In this document: one piece after another, positions 7,911-17,427 of the stretch
Numbering within the stretch: position 1 is the first letter of the stretch
Layout of the letters: every line of letters starts with the position of its first letter
Assembly: GCF_009650095.1 (NCBI RefSeq)
Contig: NZ_CP045915.1
Location: 4,030,001 to 4,094,000, forward strand
Reading direction: 5' to 3'
DNA from: Gracilibacillus salitolerans
Lineage (GTDB): Bacteria > Bacillota > Bacilli > Bacillales > Amphibacillaceae
Length of the DNA: 64,000 nucleotides
Translations under genes and position numbers: made by a program
The notes under the pieces: generated by a model
What the model saw: only the letters and a program-made list of their open reading frames with translations
Database searches by the model: none
Told to the model about the DNA's origin: nothing

Positions 7911-10268
7911 ATGCTAAAAGGATGGAAAAAGGCAATTGGGGTTGCATCGATCACCGCATTAGTGCTAGGGATGCCTGGTCCTGTTTTCGGTGCAAGTGAC
8001 AGTAACAATGGTAAAGGTGTCGGCCAAGGTTTATCAAAAGACAACGGTCGCAAATGGTCGGTTACCGAATCAGATGATATGATCTATATCTCCAACAGAG
8101 ATGGAGCCACTTTAGGCTATTCAGCCAATTCTGGTGTGGAACATATTATCCGTGCAGGGTACGCATTTAAAGATCTAAACCAAAATAACCAATTAGACGA
8201 CTATGAAGATTGGCGGCTCCCTGTTGAAGAACGTGCAGAGGATTTAGCATCGAAAATGTCAAAAGAACAAATAGCTGGTTTAATGCTATACAGTTCCCAC
8301 CAGAGCATTAACTCCTCAGAACTCACGGAAGCGCAGACAAGCTATATCGTGAACGACAACCTACGTCATGTACTAATCACAAGTGTAAAAAGTCCCGAAA
8401 CAGCTGCACAATGGACTAATAACGCACAAGCATTGGCAGAAGGATTAGGTCTAGGTATCCCTTTAAACAATAGTTCGGACCCACGACACGGATCAGATGC
8501 AAGTGCAGAGTATAATGCTGGAGCTGGCGGTGACATCTCCATGTGGCCGGAGTCAATTGGATTAGCAGCAAGTTTTGACCCTGAACTTGTTGAAAAATTT
8601 GGTGATATTGCATCCGAAGAATACCGCGCACTCGGTATTTCAACTGCTCTTTCACCTCAAATTGATATTGCTACAGATCCACGTTGGTACCGATTCCCTG
8701 GTACTTTTGGTGAAGATCCGAAGCTATCAGCTGACTTAGCCCGCGCCTATGCAGACGGATTTCAAACATCAAAAGACGAGGACGAAATTGAAAATGCATG
8801 GGGCTACAACAGTGTTAACACAATGGCGAAACACTGGCCAGGTGGTGGATCCGGTGAAGGTGGGCGTGACGCACATTATCCATTCGGAAAATATGCCGTC
8901 TATCCAGGAAATAATTTTGATGAACACCTTGTACCTTTTTTAGATGGGGCCTTTGATTTACAAGGCGGAACAGATTCCGTTGCCGCAATTATGCCTTATT
9001 ATACGATTTCTTGGGATCAGGATCCGAAATATGGAGAAAATGTAGGAAATGCTTATAGTAAATACATGATCGATGACCTGCTTCGTCAAAAATACAGCTT
9101 TGATGGCGTCGTAACTACCGACTGGGGTATTACAGGTGATATTGGATATGAAATCGAGGATATGGAGAACTTCGGCTATGGCAGCTCTTGGGGTGTAGAA
9201 CACCTTTCTGTACCTGAACGATTCTATAAAGTGATCATGAATGGAGTCGACCAATTTGGTGGTGTAGATGAATCAGATGATATTCTTAAAGCTTATGAGC
9301 TTGGCGTGGAGGAACATGGTGAAGAGTTAATGCGCGCCCGCTTTGAAGAGTCTGCAGTCCGTTTATTAAAAAATGTGTTCCAAGTAGGATTATTTGAAAA
9401 CCCTTACCTTGATGTTGCAGAAACAAGTGAGGTTGTCGGTAATCCGGAATTCATGCAAGCAGGTTTTGATGCACAACTTCAATCGATTGTCATGCTAAAA
9501 AATAAAGAAAATGTTCTACCACTTCAGGCTGAAGGCAGTGATCAGTTAACTGCATATGTGCCAGAACGCTGGTATCCTCCAGTTAAATCACGTTTCGGTG
9601 GCGGCGTTACTCCTGGTTACTATGAAGTACCGTTTAATATGGAGGTTGTGGAACAATATTTCAATGTGACAACTAATCCGGATGAAGCGGACTTCGCACT
9701 TGTCGGCATCATGAGTCCTGACGGCGGTTTGGGTTATTCTGTAGAAGACCGTAAAGAAGGTGGAAATGGTTATTTACCGATCAGTTTACAATACAGTGAA
9801 TACACAGCAGATTACGCACGGGCAGAAAGTGTTGCCGGCGGTCACCCAACTGAAGACTTTACGAATCGAACGTATAAAGACAAAACAGTGACTGCAGCAA
9901 ACACACAAGACCTTGATCTTGTTCTAGAAACAAAAGCACAAATGGATGACAAACCAGTGATTGTCTCCGTTCAGACAAACAATCCATTCGTTATTGGTGA
10001 ATTTGAAGATCACGCAGATGCCATATTAACTAATTTTGGTGTACAAGATCAGGCCCTGCTTGAAATTGTTTCAGGTAATGTAGAACCATCTGGTCTCTTA
10101 CCATTCCAAATGCCGGCTGACATGAAAACAGTGGAAGAGCAATTTGAAGATGTGCCACATGACATGGAAGTACATGTAGATTCAGAAGGAAATGTTTATG
10201 ACTTTACATTCGGTTTGAACTGGGATGGCGTGATTAATGATGAACGTGTAGAGAAATATAGTCAATAA
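7911..10268 (+). CDS. Secreted glycoside hydrolase family 3 protein
   Basis: A 785-residue protein with an N-terminal signal peptide (basic MLKGWKK, hydrophobic core, probable cleavage near VFGA-SD at about residue 28) and no cell-wall anchor, so it is probably released outside. A calcium-loop-like DLNQNNQLDDYEDW segment (88-101), common in this GH3 branch, precedes the TIM-barrel. The barrel has the substrate-binding KHWPGGG (308-313) and GRDAHYPFGKY, and the nucleophile Asp404 in VVTTDWG. The alpha/beta sandwich domain follows to the end. Beta-glucosidase or beta-xylosidase activity is usual for the family; the exact substrate is open. The gene is monocistronic, between a cre-bearing promoter region and a strong terminator. 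AAGGAGGAAAACT before the ATG fixes the start. Confidence 0.92.
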   Translation: MLKGWKKAIGVASITALVLGMPGPVFGASDSNNGKGVGQGLSKDNGRKWSVTESDDMIYISNRDGATLGYSANSGVEHIIRAGYAFKDLNQNNQLDDYEDWRLPVEERAEDLASKMSKEQIAGLMLYSSHQSINSSELTEAQTSYIVNDNLRHVLITSVKSPETAAQWTNNAQALAEGLGLGIPLNNSSDPRHGSDASAEYNAGAGGDISMWPESIGLAASFDPELVEKFGDIASEEYRALGISTALSPQIDIATDPRWYRFPGTFGEDPKLSADLARAYADGFQTSKDEDEIENAWGYNSVNTMAKHWPGGGSGEGGRDAHYPFGKYAVYPGNNFDEHLVPFLDGAFDLQGGTDSVAAIMPYYTISWDQDPKYGENVGNAYSKYMIDDLLRQKYSFDGVVTTDWGITGDIGYEIEDMENFGYGSSWGVEHLSVPERFYKVIMNGVDQFGGVDESDDILKAYELGVEEHGEELMRARFEESAVRLLKNVFQVGLFENPYLDVAETSEVVGNPEFMQAGFDAQLQSIVMLKNKENVLPLQAEGSDQLTAYVPERWYPPVKSRFGGGVTPGYYEVPFNMEVVEQYFNVTTNPDEADFALVGIMSPDGGLGYSVEDRKEGGNGYLPISLQYSEYTADYARAESVAGGHPTEDFTNRTYKDKTVTAANTQDLDLVLETKAQMDDKPVIVSVQTNNPFVIGEFEDHADAILTNFGVQDQALLEIVSGNVEPSGLLPFQMPADMKTVEEQFEDVPHDMEVHVDSEGNVYDFTFGLNWDGVINDERVEKYSQ

Positions 10269-10274
10269 TAATAG

Positions 10275-10312
10275 AAAAGCCACTTATGATTACCGTTATG
10301 AGTGGCTTTTTA
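10275..10312. terminator. Intrinsic terminator after the GH3 gene
   Basis: AAAAGCCACTTAT pairs with ATGAGTGGCTTTT (one wobble) and is followed by a T-rich tract. It lies 7 nt after the GH3 stop and probably works in both directions. Confidence 0.85.
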
Positions 10313-10368
10313 TTCTAAAAACTATTACTTTACACTTTCTCTTCGTCATTTACTTTCGAAGGATACGC

Positions 10369-10776
10369 CTATTTATTTAATTGCGGAGAGTCTGGATGTA
10401 GTTGCATAAATTCGATTCGGTTACCATCTGGGTCTTTTATCCAACATTGATGGTTTAAATCTAATCCTTGCTGTGGTTCCACATCTAACGTTAGCCCTTT
10501 TTCTTTTAAATGGCCTGCAATTTCATTTATATCGTCTACTTCTAAACACAAATGATTATAACCAATAGTCTCACCATCTATGCTATTACTTTTCTTTCCA
10601 CCATAAAATAATTCAATAAATTGCCCTTCACACACTTTTAGATAGATAATCCATGGCTCGTTATCTTGATTATGTAATTCAAATAACTTTTCAAAACCTA
10701 AATGATCACAATAAAACTCTAACGACCTCTCCATATTTTTAACGGTAAATGCTGTGTGACCTATTCTTTTAATCAT
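10369..10776 (-). CDS. VOC-superfamily (glyoxalase-like) protein
   Basis: A 135-residue protein with the two beta-alpha-beta-beta-beta modules of the vicinal oxygen chelate fold: IGHTAFTVKNMERSLEFYCDHLGF at the N-terminus and YNHLCLEVDDINEIAGHLKEKG then WIKDPDGNRIEFMQL in the C-terminal half. Probable metal ligands are His8, His73 and Glu124 or nearby, as in glyoxalase I. The function could be lactoylglutathione-lyase-like detoxification or a sugar-related isomerase; the neighbours do not decide. It is a single gene with an AGGAGGAGAAACG ribosome site. Confidence 0.8.
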   Translation of the reverse strand: MIKRIGHTAFTVKNMERSLEFYCDHLGFEKLFELHNQDNEPWIIYLKVCEGQFIELFYGGKKSNSIDGETIGYNHLCLEVDDINEIAGHLKEKGLTLDVEPQQGLDLNHQCWIKDPDGNRIEFMQLHPDSPQLNK

Positions 10777-10965
10777 CGTTTCTCCTCCTCGTCTCTTTTA
10801 GTGATCAATATTATGGTAGCGTTTTCAGTAAAGCTTATCATATCCCTACCATTACTTTCAACTTTTTACAACGGTTGCTACAGAGTATTATGACAATATG
10901 AAAACGAAGACAACAATTCAAATATTTCTTGAATCACATTTTTTATTCCTTTCTCATACAAATAG

Positions 10966-10996
10966 GCCCAATTCAGATTAATTGCTGGAATCGGGC
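10966..10996 (-). terminator. Hairpin downstream of the enolase-superfamily gene
   Basis: Arms 10966-10974 and 10988-10996 form a 9-bp stem (all paired on the minus strand, counting one G-U). It is about 180 nt after the stop of the gene at 11173 and is the only structured element I see in the 10777-11172 interval; the T-run is weak. Confidence 0.4.
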
Positions 10997-11172
10997 TTTA
11001 TCATAGTAAATTATTCACAATAAATATCTTTATTTGAAAGGCCCTTCGATGTAAATTAATTTTCGTATTGGGATATCCCGGAAGTTTGGCGACAATTGTG
11101 ACGATGACTTCTTTCCTGTCTAAGTATTTAAATTTTCAACGCTTGACCACTCTGGTATGATTTACAATTTCT

Positions 11173-12333
11173 TCAGATCCTTTGTTTATGATTCCATTCA
11201 ACATGCCAACCATTATTATTTAATAGATTAGTATAATAATCATCGTCTAAATTCAACCCAAATCCTGGTGAATTAGGTACAGAAACTTCTCCTTCTTTAA
11301 TAACATAAGCAGAGTCATCAATACCTTGAATATCCATTCCATCCCACTCAACAAACAAAAAGCCGTTAATATTTGGCGCTAAATGCATGAGTGCAAAATT
11401 ACCATAGGATCCCCCATAATTATGTGGTGCTGTGTGCACATTAGCCTTATCTAATTCTTCACCAAGTTCCAACCATTTATGGAATCCATACTGACGAATA
11501 TCGTATTGAATGGCATCAAGCAGACCATCTTTAGCCCATCGAACAATATTAACATCTGCGTTTCCTTCCCCATCAACAACCATAATATTCAGGTTTTGTT
11601 TTTCCAACCATGATTTTAACTCTGATAAATATTCTGGGTCTTCATGAAACGGTTCCTCAATCCAAGTTAAATTGGCATCAGCAGTTTCTGTAAGTACTTC
11701 TTTTGTTAAGTTAAGATTGTATCCATTATTTGCATCAATCATAATCTTTGAATCAGGTCCTAATACTTCCCTAACCCCACGAATAATTGCAATATCTCGT
11801 TTTTTCCCTTTTTCCAGCTGCATATGCATGGCACCTCTGCCAACCTTAATTTTAAAGTGACGATGCCCCTTTTTGACTCCTTCTAAAGCCTCCATCTGGA
11901 TTAACTCGACGGCATCTTCATCACTTTCCAAATGTAGATCATCAAAATAGAGGGAAGTATCATAACAAGGAACAGAGTATTCATCAACACTTGAGTCTAA
12001 AAATAATTGATATACAGGTTTTTTTGTATATTTTCCTAACCAATCCAATAAAGGAAATTCTATAGCATAATAACTTGGTTTTACTTTCCCCTCTGTTGTA
12101 AAAAGATCGCTCACTGTCAATCCAACTAACTGCTTTGCGTTCTCTTTTGAAATACGAGACCAGCCGAAACCAGTAACACCCTCTATGGTTATTCTAACTA
12201 TATCCATAGGGACTTCTTTTCCGTGAACACCTAACCTAGCATTGCCTCCCGCTGGTCTTGACCTTACTCCCTTAAGTAGCGCCCATTCTATTCTTTCTAC
12301 TTTTCCATCTCTTTTAAGCCTAGACATTACCAT
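11173..12333 (-). CDS. Enolase-superfamily (mandelate racemase/muconate lactonizing) enzyme
   Basis: About 386 residues from the preferred ATG at 12333 (AAAGGGAG 7 nt before it); ATGs at 12351, 12339 and 12327 are also in frame. The superfamily pattern is clear: a capping N-terminal domain, then a barrel with the KxK-type lysines (HFKIKVGRG), metal ligands IMIDANNGYN, WIEEPFHEDP and VVDGEGN, and the late histidine HNYGGSYGN. Such enzymes abstract the alpha-proton of a carboxylate and often dehydrate acid sugars, so an aldonate or uronate-derived substrate is plausible but not shown. It stands alone on the minus strand and diverges from the sulfatase-fold gene at 12721. Confidence 0.85.
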   Translation of the reverse strand: MVMSRLKRDGKVERIEWALLKGVRSRPAGGNARLGVHGKEVPMDIVRITIEGVTGFGWSRISKENAKQLVGLTVSDLFTTEGKVKPSYYAIEFPLLDWLGKYTKKPVYQLFLDSSVDEYSVPCYDTSLYFDDLHLESDEDAVELIQMEALEGVKKGHRHFKIKVGRGAMHMQLEKGKKRDIAIIRGVREVLGPDSKIMIDANNGYNLNLTKEVLTETADANLTWIEEPFHEDPEYLSELKSWLEKQNLNIMVVDGEGNADVNIVRWAKDGLLDAIQYDIRQYGFHKWLELGEELDKANVHTAPHNYGGSYGNFALMHLAPNINGFLFVEWDGMDIQGIDDSAYVIKEGEVSVPNSPGFGLNLDDDYYTNLLNNNGWHVEWNHKQRI

Positions 12334-12351
12334 GCACATTCTCCCTTTCAT

Positions 12352-12720
12352 AAATAACTAAAATTATTTATTACCAGTAAAAGATATCCCCTTATCCTCT
12401 CCTTTAACGTCCCCTAACCCTATGATACAATAACTCTTTTAATGCCCAAAAGATTAGGATTAGATGCTGTATCCTTGCAACTTCCTGCATTTGTTTGCAA
12501 CTCTGGCTTTTTATTAGCAACTTTCCGCATTTATAATTTCTAATTCGAGACAGTGAACGGATAGATACCCTTCCCAATGGCCTAATTGACCATAAATATG
12601 GCTTAATCAGTGTCGATAAAGTATTCGTATGTATTTAAAATGAATATATACGCAAACAACGCATATTAACGGATACAAATAGCTAATTCTGGTTTAGTCT
12701 GATAAAGGAGGCTTTCACAT
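12352..12720. other. Divergent intergenic region, no clear element
   Basis: This 369-bp AT-rich gap separates the enolase-superfamily gene (minus) from the sulfatase-fold gene (plus) and must hold both promoters. I found no convincing -35/-10 pair, palindrome or ORF; only the ribosome site AAAGGAGG just before 12721 is clear. Confidence 0.5.
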
Positions 12721-14130
12721 TTGAAAACCATAATGATTTCACTTGATTCTCTCCGAGCTAAAAGATTAGGCTGCTACGGATATTCTAAACCAACAAGCCC
12801 TTATATGGACCATATAGCCTCAGAGGGGGTTCTTTTTGAAAATGCATTTGCATCTGACATACCAACTGAGGCAGCTCACACCTCCATCTTCACCGGAAAA
12901 GTAGGGCTTCGGACGGGAATTGTTTCTCACGGCTCACAATTAAACAACCTTTCCAAATCAACAGCGTGGCTCCCCACCATGTTACGTCAAGCAGGATTTA
13001 CCACTGGAGCGGTAGATAACTTATACCAATTAAAAGAATGGTTTGCCAGAGGCTTTCGTTACTATATTAATAGTGTCGGTAATAAAAGATGGATAGACGG
13101 GGAAACAATAAACGAATTAACGAAACCATGGCTCAGAGAGCACAAAGACGAGGACTTTTTCTTATTCCTTCATTACTGGGATCCCCATACACCTTACCTG
13201 CCTCCAAAAAAATATGTGGCTGACTTTTATGACTTAAACAAAGATCCATATGACAAGCAAAATAACAGTATGAAACCAGCATATAATCATTTAGCCTATC
13301 CTTTTTTTAAACATCACCATTTTGATTTATTAGGTCCTGTCACAGATGCCGAATACATTAATGCATTATACGACGCGGAAGTACGGTATTTAGATGATAA
13401 ATTGAAAGAATTAGATAATTATCTAGAAGAATTAGGAATCAAAGAGGATACGCTGCTCATTATTTTTGGCGATCATGGAGAAAGTTTAACAGAACATGAT
13501 ATCTATTGGGATCATTGCGGTCTCTATGACACAACCGTTCAAGTACCATTGATAATGAGATGGCCTAATCAGCTTCCATCAGGAAAACGAGTGCAAGGAA
13601 TCGTCCAACAAGTAGATCTTATGCCTACTATATTCGAAGCAATTAATAAAAGGGACGAAGCGAATATTCAACCTCTATCTCTTCCAGAAGATATTGATGG
13701 CAAAAGTCTATGGCCATCTATTTTTGGAGAAGAAGAAGGGACCCAATCTACCATTTATTTAAGTGAGTGTGCATGGCAAGCAGCACGGGGCGTACGTACG
13801 GAGCGATACAAATTTATTCGAACAAGGGACAGTGGTCCTTTCACTCGCCCACCAAGAGAACTGTATGATTTGTACACAGATCCAGAAGAAACGGTTAATC
13901 TTGCTCACTCACAACGTCAAATCGCAAAACAATTAGAGCATGAACTAGATACATGGATAGAGCGTATTTTACAAGGCAAAGAAGATCCTATGGAAAGACA
14001 AATCACTCAAGACGGACTTCCATTCCGTAGAAGAATTGAAAATATTCTAAGCAATGTTGGGCTTACTTGGGAAGAATGGCTAGAGAACCATTCTTCTGAA
14101 AGATTAGAAAAACTTTTAAACAAAAATTAA
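12721..14130 (+). CDS. Sulfatase-fold hydrolase with Thr in place of formylglycine Cys/Ser
   Basis: A 469-residue member of the alkaline phosphatase/sulfatase superfamily, starting at TTG with AAAGGAGG upstream. N-terminal metal site IMISLDSLRAKRLGCYGY, C-terminal metal site IIFGDHGESLTEHD and DHCGLYD. The position of the sulfatase CxPSR motif reads PTEAAHTSIFTG: the Cys/Ser that becomes formylglycine is Thr, and Pro-Ser-Arg is Ala-Ala-His. The usual second metal Asp (DD) is Ser. Thr nucleophiles occur in phosphodiesterases and phosphoglycerol transferases of the superfamily (NPP, LtaS, phosphopentomutase), so a phosphatase or phosphodiesterase role is as likely as sulfatase. No signal peptide. 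Its paralogue is at 14962-16338, convergent, with a YesL gene between. Confidence 0.82.
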   Translation: MKTIMISLDSLRAKRLGCYGYSKPTSPYMDHIASEGVLFENAFASDIPTEAAHTSIFTGKVGLRTGIVSHGSQLNNLSKSTAWLPTMLRQAGFTTGAVDNLYQLKEWFARGFRYYINSVGNKRWIDGETINELTKPWLREHKDEDFFLFLHYWDPHTPYLPPKKYVADFYDLNKDPYDKQNNSMKPAYNHLAYPFFKHHHFDLLGPVTDAEYINALYDAEVRYLDDKLKELDNYLEELGIKEDTLLIIFGDHGESLTEHDIYWDHCGLYDTTVQVPLIMRWPNQLPSGKRVQGIVQQVDLMPTIFEAINKRDEANIQPLSLPEDIDGKSLWPSIFGEEEGTQSTIYLSECAWQAARGVRTERYKFIRTRDSGPFTRPPRELYDLYTDPEETVNLAHSQRQIAKQLEHELDTWIERILQGKEDPMERQITQDGLPFRRRIENILSNVGLTWEEWLENHSSERLEKLLNKN

Positions 14131-14212
14131 AAAAGACAGTTTCAGTGTTGATTTCTTTTTAAAAATGTTATATGTAATTATCTAAAGACCGCATCGTTAC
14201 TATTTTCTAACT

Positions 14213-14249
14213 AAAAGTGTTATTAGCGACATTCTAATAACACTTTTTA
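14213..14249. terminator. Bidirectional terminator between convergent genes
   Basis: A perfect 14-bp stem (14213-14226 with 14234-14247) flanked by A and T tracts lies between the plus-strand sulfatase-fold gene and the minus-strand YesL gene. Confidence 0.88.
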
Positions 14250-14275
14250 TCGCCTCTTCTTTATCGAAACTGTTA

Positions 14276-14905
14276 TTAGGAACTCTCGAGTTTTACTGCT
14301 TTGCTTTTTATGAGCTTCGTAAAGGATAGATAAACCGAACACATAACTAAAAACGCAAACAAGCTTGGACCTAAAATCACAGCTAATCCAAGAAAATTCC
14401 TTAACGAAAAATAAAGAATAACGCTTCCCGCCATCATCATAATAGTGGAAAGCGGAGAAACAATCATGGTTAGAAATGAGGTTTTTAACACTTTAAAGAC
14501 CGGAATCTCATAGTGTACAAAAACCGGGAAAACGTATAAAAGAGTTAAGATATACATCAAGGTAATAGTCGCTACAACGTATGAAATAATCGTTATCCAA
14601 ACACTATCACTAGCATATTGAAGCAACTGAAAATCAATATATAACGTATAACCAATTACCAAAAGAAGCAGACCTAACCTATTGCTCTTTAGGAAATCCT
14701 TTTTATAATATCTCCAAAAGCTTCTAAAAATCGGAATATCTGTCTCCCCCATGATCCATTTACGAAATATTGCAAACATGGCAACAGTTGCAGGAAAAAG
14801 CCCAAACATAACCAAACCAACGAGAGAAAAACAAATCCATAAAAAATTCACGTACAAGAACTTCAACATCCATTCTGGTATTTTTAAAATTCCAAAAGCC
14901 CCCAT
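14276..14905 (-). CDS. YesL/DUF624 family membrane protein
   Basis: A 209-residue integral membrane protein with four to five hydrophobic helices; start at 14905 is set by GAAAGGAGGGAAATC. Family features include GLFPATVAMFAIFRKWIMGETDIPIFRSFWRYYKKDF near residues 30-65. YesL proteins recur next to CUT1 sugar importers in Bacillaceae and their biochemical role is unknown; they are thought to assist importer assembly or regulation. Here it follows a sulfatase-fold gene and is the last gene of that run. Two more copies occur at 32890 and 53861. Confidence 0.85.
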   Translation of the reverse strand: MGAFGILKIPEWMLKFLYVNFLWICFSLVGLVMFGLFPATVAMFAIFRKWIMGETDIPIFRSFWRYYKKDFLKSNRLGLLLLVIGYTLYIDFQLLQYASDSVWITIISYVVATITLMYILTLLYVFPVFVHYEIPVFKVLKTSFLTMIVSPLSTIMMMAGSVILYFSLRNFLGLAVILGPSLFAFLVMCSVYLSFTKLIKSKAVKLESS

Positions 14906-14937
14906 GATTTCCCTCCTTTCTTCTATCAAATGGGAGG

Positions 14938-14962
14938 AGGACCTACCCACTCGGCAGGTCCT
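14938..14962 (-). other. Stem-loop overlapping the sulfatase-fold stop codon
   Basis: AGGACCT and AGGTCCT arms (14938-14944, 14956-14962) with further GC pairing inside form a hairpin between the sulfatase-fold gene and the YesL gene. No T-run follows on the minus strand, so it is more likely an mRNA processing or stability element. Confidence 0.5.
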
Positions 14963-16338
14963 TATTTGGCTTGGATTTTTCTAGCATTCGAAATCGAGCC
15001 AAGATATAACTTATCATAGGCTTCTTGAGAAGATTTCAACGGTCCTTCTTTTAATCCGTGATAATGAATATTCGTGTACATTGGATTTATTCTTCCTGTC
15101 TCCGCTTCACGCTTCGCAATATAATCTTCCATTCGTTGCTGTAATAGATTCACTACCTCAGGCTCCTGGCTTGCTACATTGTGATTTTCCTCAGGATCCT
15201 TCACTAAGTTATATAATTCTATCTCTGGTTTAAAATGAAAATCCGGTTCTAATGCTTGAATCAGCTTCCATTCGGAGGTACGCCACCCATGCTTCCTCAT
15301 CCAAGTACATTCTGTTATATAAAACTCTGATACAGAAGCCAATTTCTCACCCTTCAAAGGACGAACTATACTCTGTCCATTAAATGCTATATCTGTTTCG
15401 ATTCCTAATAATTCTAAAATGGTCGGTGTCACATCTTGTATCACCGTAGTATCTGTAATGCGTTTACCCTCAGGCAATTCTCCTGGAAATTTTAGAATGA
15501 GTGGTACAACTAAACAATTGTCATACATACCATGATGGTCAAAATAGCATTCATGCTCATATAAGGTTTCCCCATGATCAGAGGTCAAAACAATTAACGT
15601 TTCCTCTTCGATTCCAAGCTCTTCAACGGTTGCAAATATATTTTGAATACATGCATCCATATACGCTATAGCACCTTCATATTGCGCACAGACATAGCGC
15701 TGATCGGTAACTCCTTCAGGAATCCATGACTTAAAAAAGTCTGCATGTGGTTTGAAATGATACACTGATTCCATTGATTTGTTTGCTGGATCTTTTTCAT
15801 CTCCATCATAGAAAATTCGTTCAAATGGTTTTGGTGGGAGATATGGAGAATGCGGATCCATATGTCTTAAAAATAGAAAGAAAGGTTTGTCTGCTTCATT
15901 CAATCGCTTCAACTCAGGAATGGCAACCTCGTTCAAATTATCTGCTTTTGGACACTTTCCTGTTTCATCTGGTTGCCATGCTTCGTAATCTAAGTATTTT
16001 TGGAATCCTCTTGAAGAAGGGTTATTAGAAAAACCCACACAAGTCGTATTATAATCATGCTCAGCTAATATTTCTGGCAATGTTTTGAGATGATTTCCTA
16101 AGCCACCTTGATGCCGTAGTGCTACCACATCTGTCCCAAAACAGTCCATACCTGTCAGCATGGATGCATAAGCTGGTGTAGTCGGGATACTTGGACTAAA
16201 ATGATTTTCAAATAACACTCCTTGACTTGCGATTTTATCCATATGAGGAGTAGTTAATCGGTGATACCCGTAACTACTCATATAATCGCGTCTTAAGCTA
16301 TCGATACCAAAAACAATAACATTTGGTTGTTTCTTCAT
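14962..16338 (-). CDS. Second sulfatase-fold hydrolase with Thr in the active-site motif
   Basis: A 458-residue paralogue of the protein at 12721. N-terminal metal site VIVFGIDSLRRDYMSSYGYHRLTTP; active-site segment SIPTTPAYASMLTG with Thr where sulfatases have Cys or Ser and no PSR; C-terminal metal site VLTSDHGETLYEHECYFDHHGMYD; later WRTSEWKLIQ and LYNLVKDPEENHN as in family S1. No signal peptide. GGGAGGATTTCC precedes the ATG. Upstream on the same strand lie an AraC regulator and the sugar importer module, suggesting this enzyme removes a phosphate- or sulfate-type group from the imported sugar inside the cell. Phosphodiesterase, phosphatase or an unusual sulfatase are all open. Confidence 0.82.
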   Translation of the reverse strand: MKKQPNVIVFGIDSLRRDYMSSYGYHRLTTPHMDKIASQGVLFENHFSPSIPTTPAYASMLTGMDCFGTDVVALRHQGGLGNHLKTLPEILAEHDYNTTCVGFSNNPSSRGFQKYLDYEAWQPDETGKCPKADNLNEVAIPELKRLNEADKPFFLFLRHMDPHSPYLPPKPFERIFYDGDEKDPANKSMESVYHFKPHADFFKSWIPEGVTDQRYVCAQYEGAIAYMDACIQNIFATVEELGIEEETLIVLTSDHGETLYEHECYFDHHGMYDNCLVVPLILKFPGELPEGKRITDTTVIQDVTPTILELLGIETDIAFNGQSIVRPLKGEKLASVSEFYITECTWMRKHGWRTSEWKLIQALEPDFHFKPEIELYNLVKDPEENHNVASQEPEVVNLLQQRMEDYIAKREAETGRINPMYTNIHYHGLKEGPLKSSQEAYDKLYLGSISNARKIQAK

Positions 16339-16389
16339 GGAAATCCTCCCTATAAAAGTTTCGTTTATTTACGTGCGTGAACAACCTCT

Positions 16390-17313
16390 TTAACAACCAG
16401 AAACTTCACTCTCCAAAGTCTCTACATTACTTTCTTCACGATATTTCCCTGGTGAGCAACCGACCTTTCGAGTAAATAATCGTGTAAAAAATGCTGGATC
16501 ATCATAGCCTACATCCATGGCAATGGTTATCACCTTTTCGTTTGTCTCAGTTAATAATTTCATTGCCCTCGTGATCCGTATGTGATGGATAAACTCAATC
16601 ACGGTTTTTCCTGTCTCTGCCTTAAAAATCCTATTCAAATGACGTGTGCTAATACTGAATAATTCTGCTAAATTAGCTATCGTTATCTTCTGGTCATAGT
16701 GTCTTTCCAAATAACCGCAAATCCGTTGAATAAACATTTTTCTTTCATGTGCTTTGACATTTAATTGTTCCGTCGTAACGTTACGCCTCACATAAATTCT
16801 AGATAATAAGATGAGCAGTTGAACTAGTTGTAAACGAATCAACGGGGAATAACCATTCCGCTTACTTTCAAATTCATCTGAAAGCTCCTCTAATTTATCA
16901 AGCATATCTTCTGCTTCTTGTCCTCTTAATTTTAAGCAACGGTGAAATCGCTCGCATTTCTCTAAAAATGGGTGAACATAGAAATAGTCCATAGATTCAG
17001 AGATCCCCAATCCACGAAGCCACGCTTCATCAAATAAACTTGGCATAAACAGACAATTAACGATTCCCAATTCATTACCTGGATTTACTTTATACGTGTG
17101 GACTTCTCCAGGATTAATGATAAAAACATCGCCTTTTGACAATGGATAATGCTTTCCTTCAAAAAGGTGTTCTGCTTCCCCTTCTGTTACATAGACTAAT
17201 TCAATAAAATCATGCGCATGTATGGGTGGCGTGTTATGAGCTGTATGAACTTTGTGATCAATCCAAAATGGAAATTCCTTTTCCTTCATATACAGACTGC
17301 TTTTAATTTTCAC
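16390..17313 (-). CDS. AraC family transcriptional regulator with cupin sensor
   Basis: A 307-residue protein: residues about 20-100 form a cupin-like ligand-binding domain (PPIHAHDFIELVYVTEGEAEH, GDVFIINPGEVHTY), and residues about 205-300 carry the two AraC helix-turn-helix motifs (ITIANLAELFSISTRHLNRIFKAETGKTVIEFIHHIRITRAMKLL, then VITIAMDVGYDDPAFFTRLFTRKVGCSPGKYRE). Start is a GTG at 17313. It lies between the Gfo/Idh gene and the sulfatase-fold gene on the same strand and probably activates this cluster in response to its sugar. Confidence 0.9.
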   Translation of the reverse strand: MKIKSSLYMKEKEFPFWIDHKVHTAHNTPPIHAHDFIELVYVTEGEAEHLFEGKHYPLSKGDVFIINPGEVHTYKVNPGNELGIVNCLFMPSLFDEAWLRGLGISESMDYFYVHPFLEKCERFHRCLKLRGQEAEDMLDKLEELSDEFESKRNGYSPLIRLQLVQLLILLSRIYVRRNVTTEQLNVKAHERKMFIQRICGYLERHYDQKITIANLAELFSISTRHLNRIFKAETGKTVIEFIHHIRITRAMKLLTETNEKVITIAMDVGYDDPAFFTRLFTRKVGCSPGKYREESNVETLESEVSGC

Positions 17314-17427
17314 TTCACATTCCGCTCCTTTATTCCAAATATTTGTGAAATTTCAGCGGTTTCATACAGTCCTCCCTTTCTTTACTTGTTTTCTATGACA
17401 AAGCAAACACCTCTTGTGAAGTACCTA

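Noticed and set aside
11173..12351. Possible L-fuconate or galactarate dehydratase assignment
   Set aside because: Only superfamily-level residues can be read; nothing visible fixes the substrate, so a specific name is not given.
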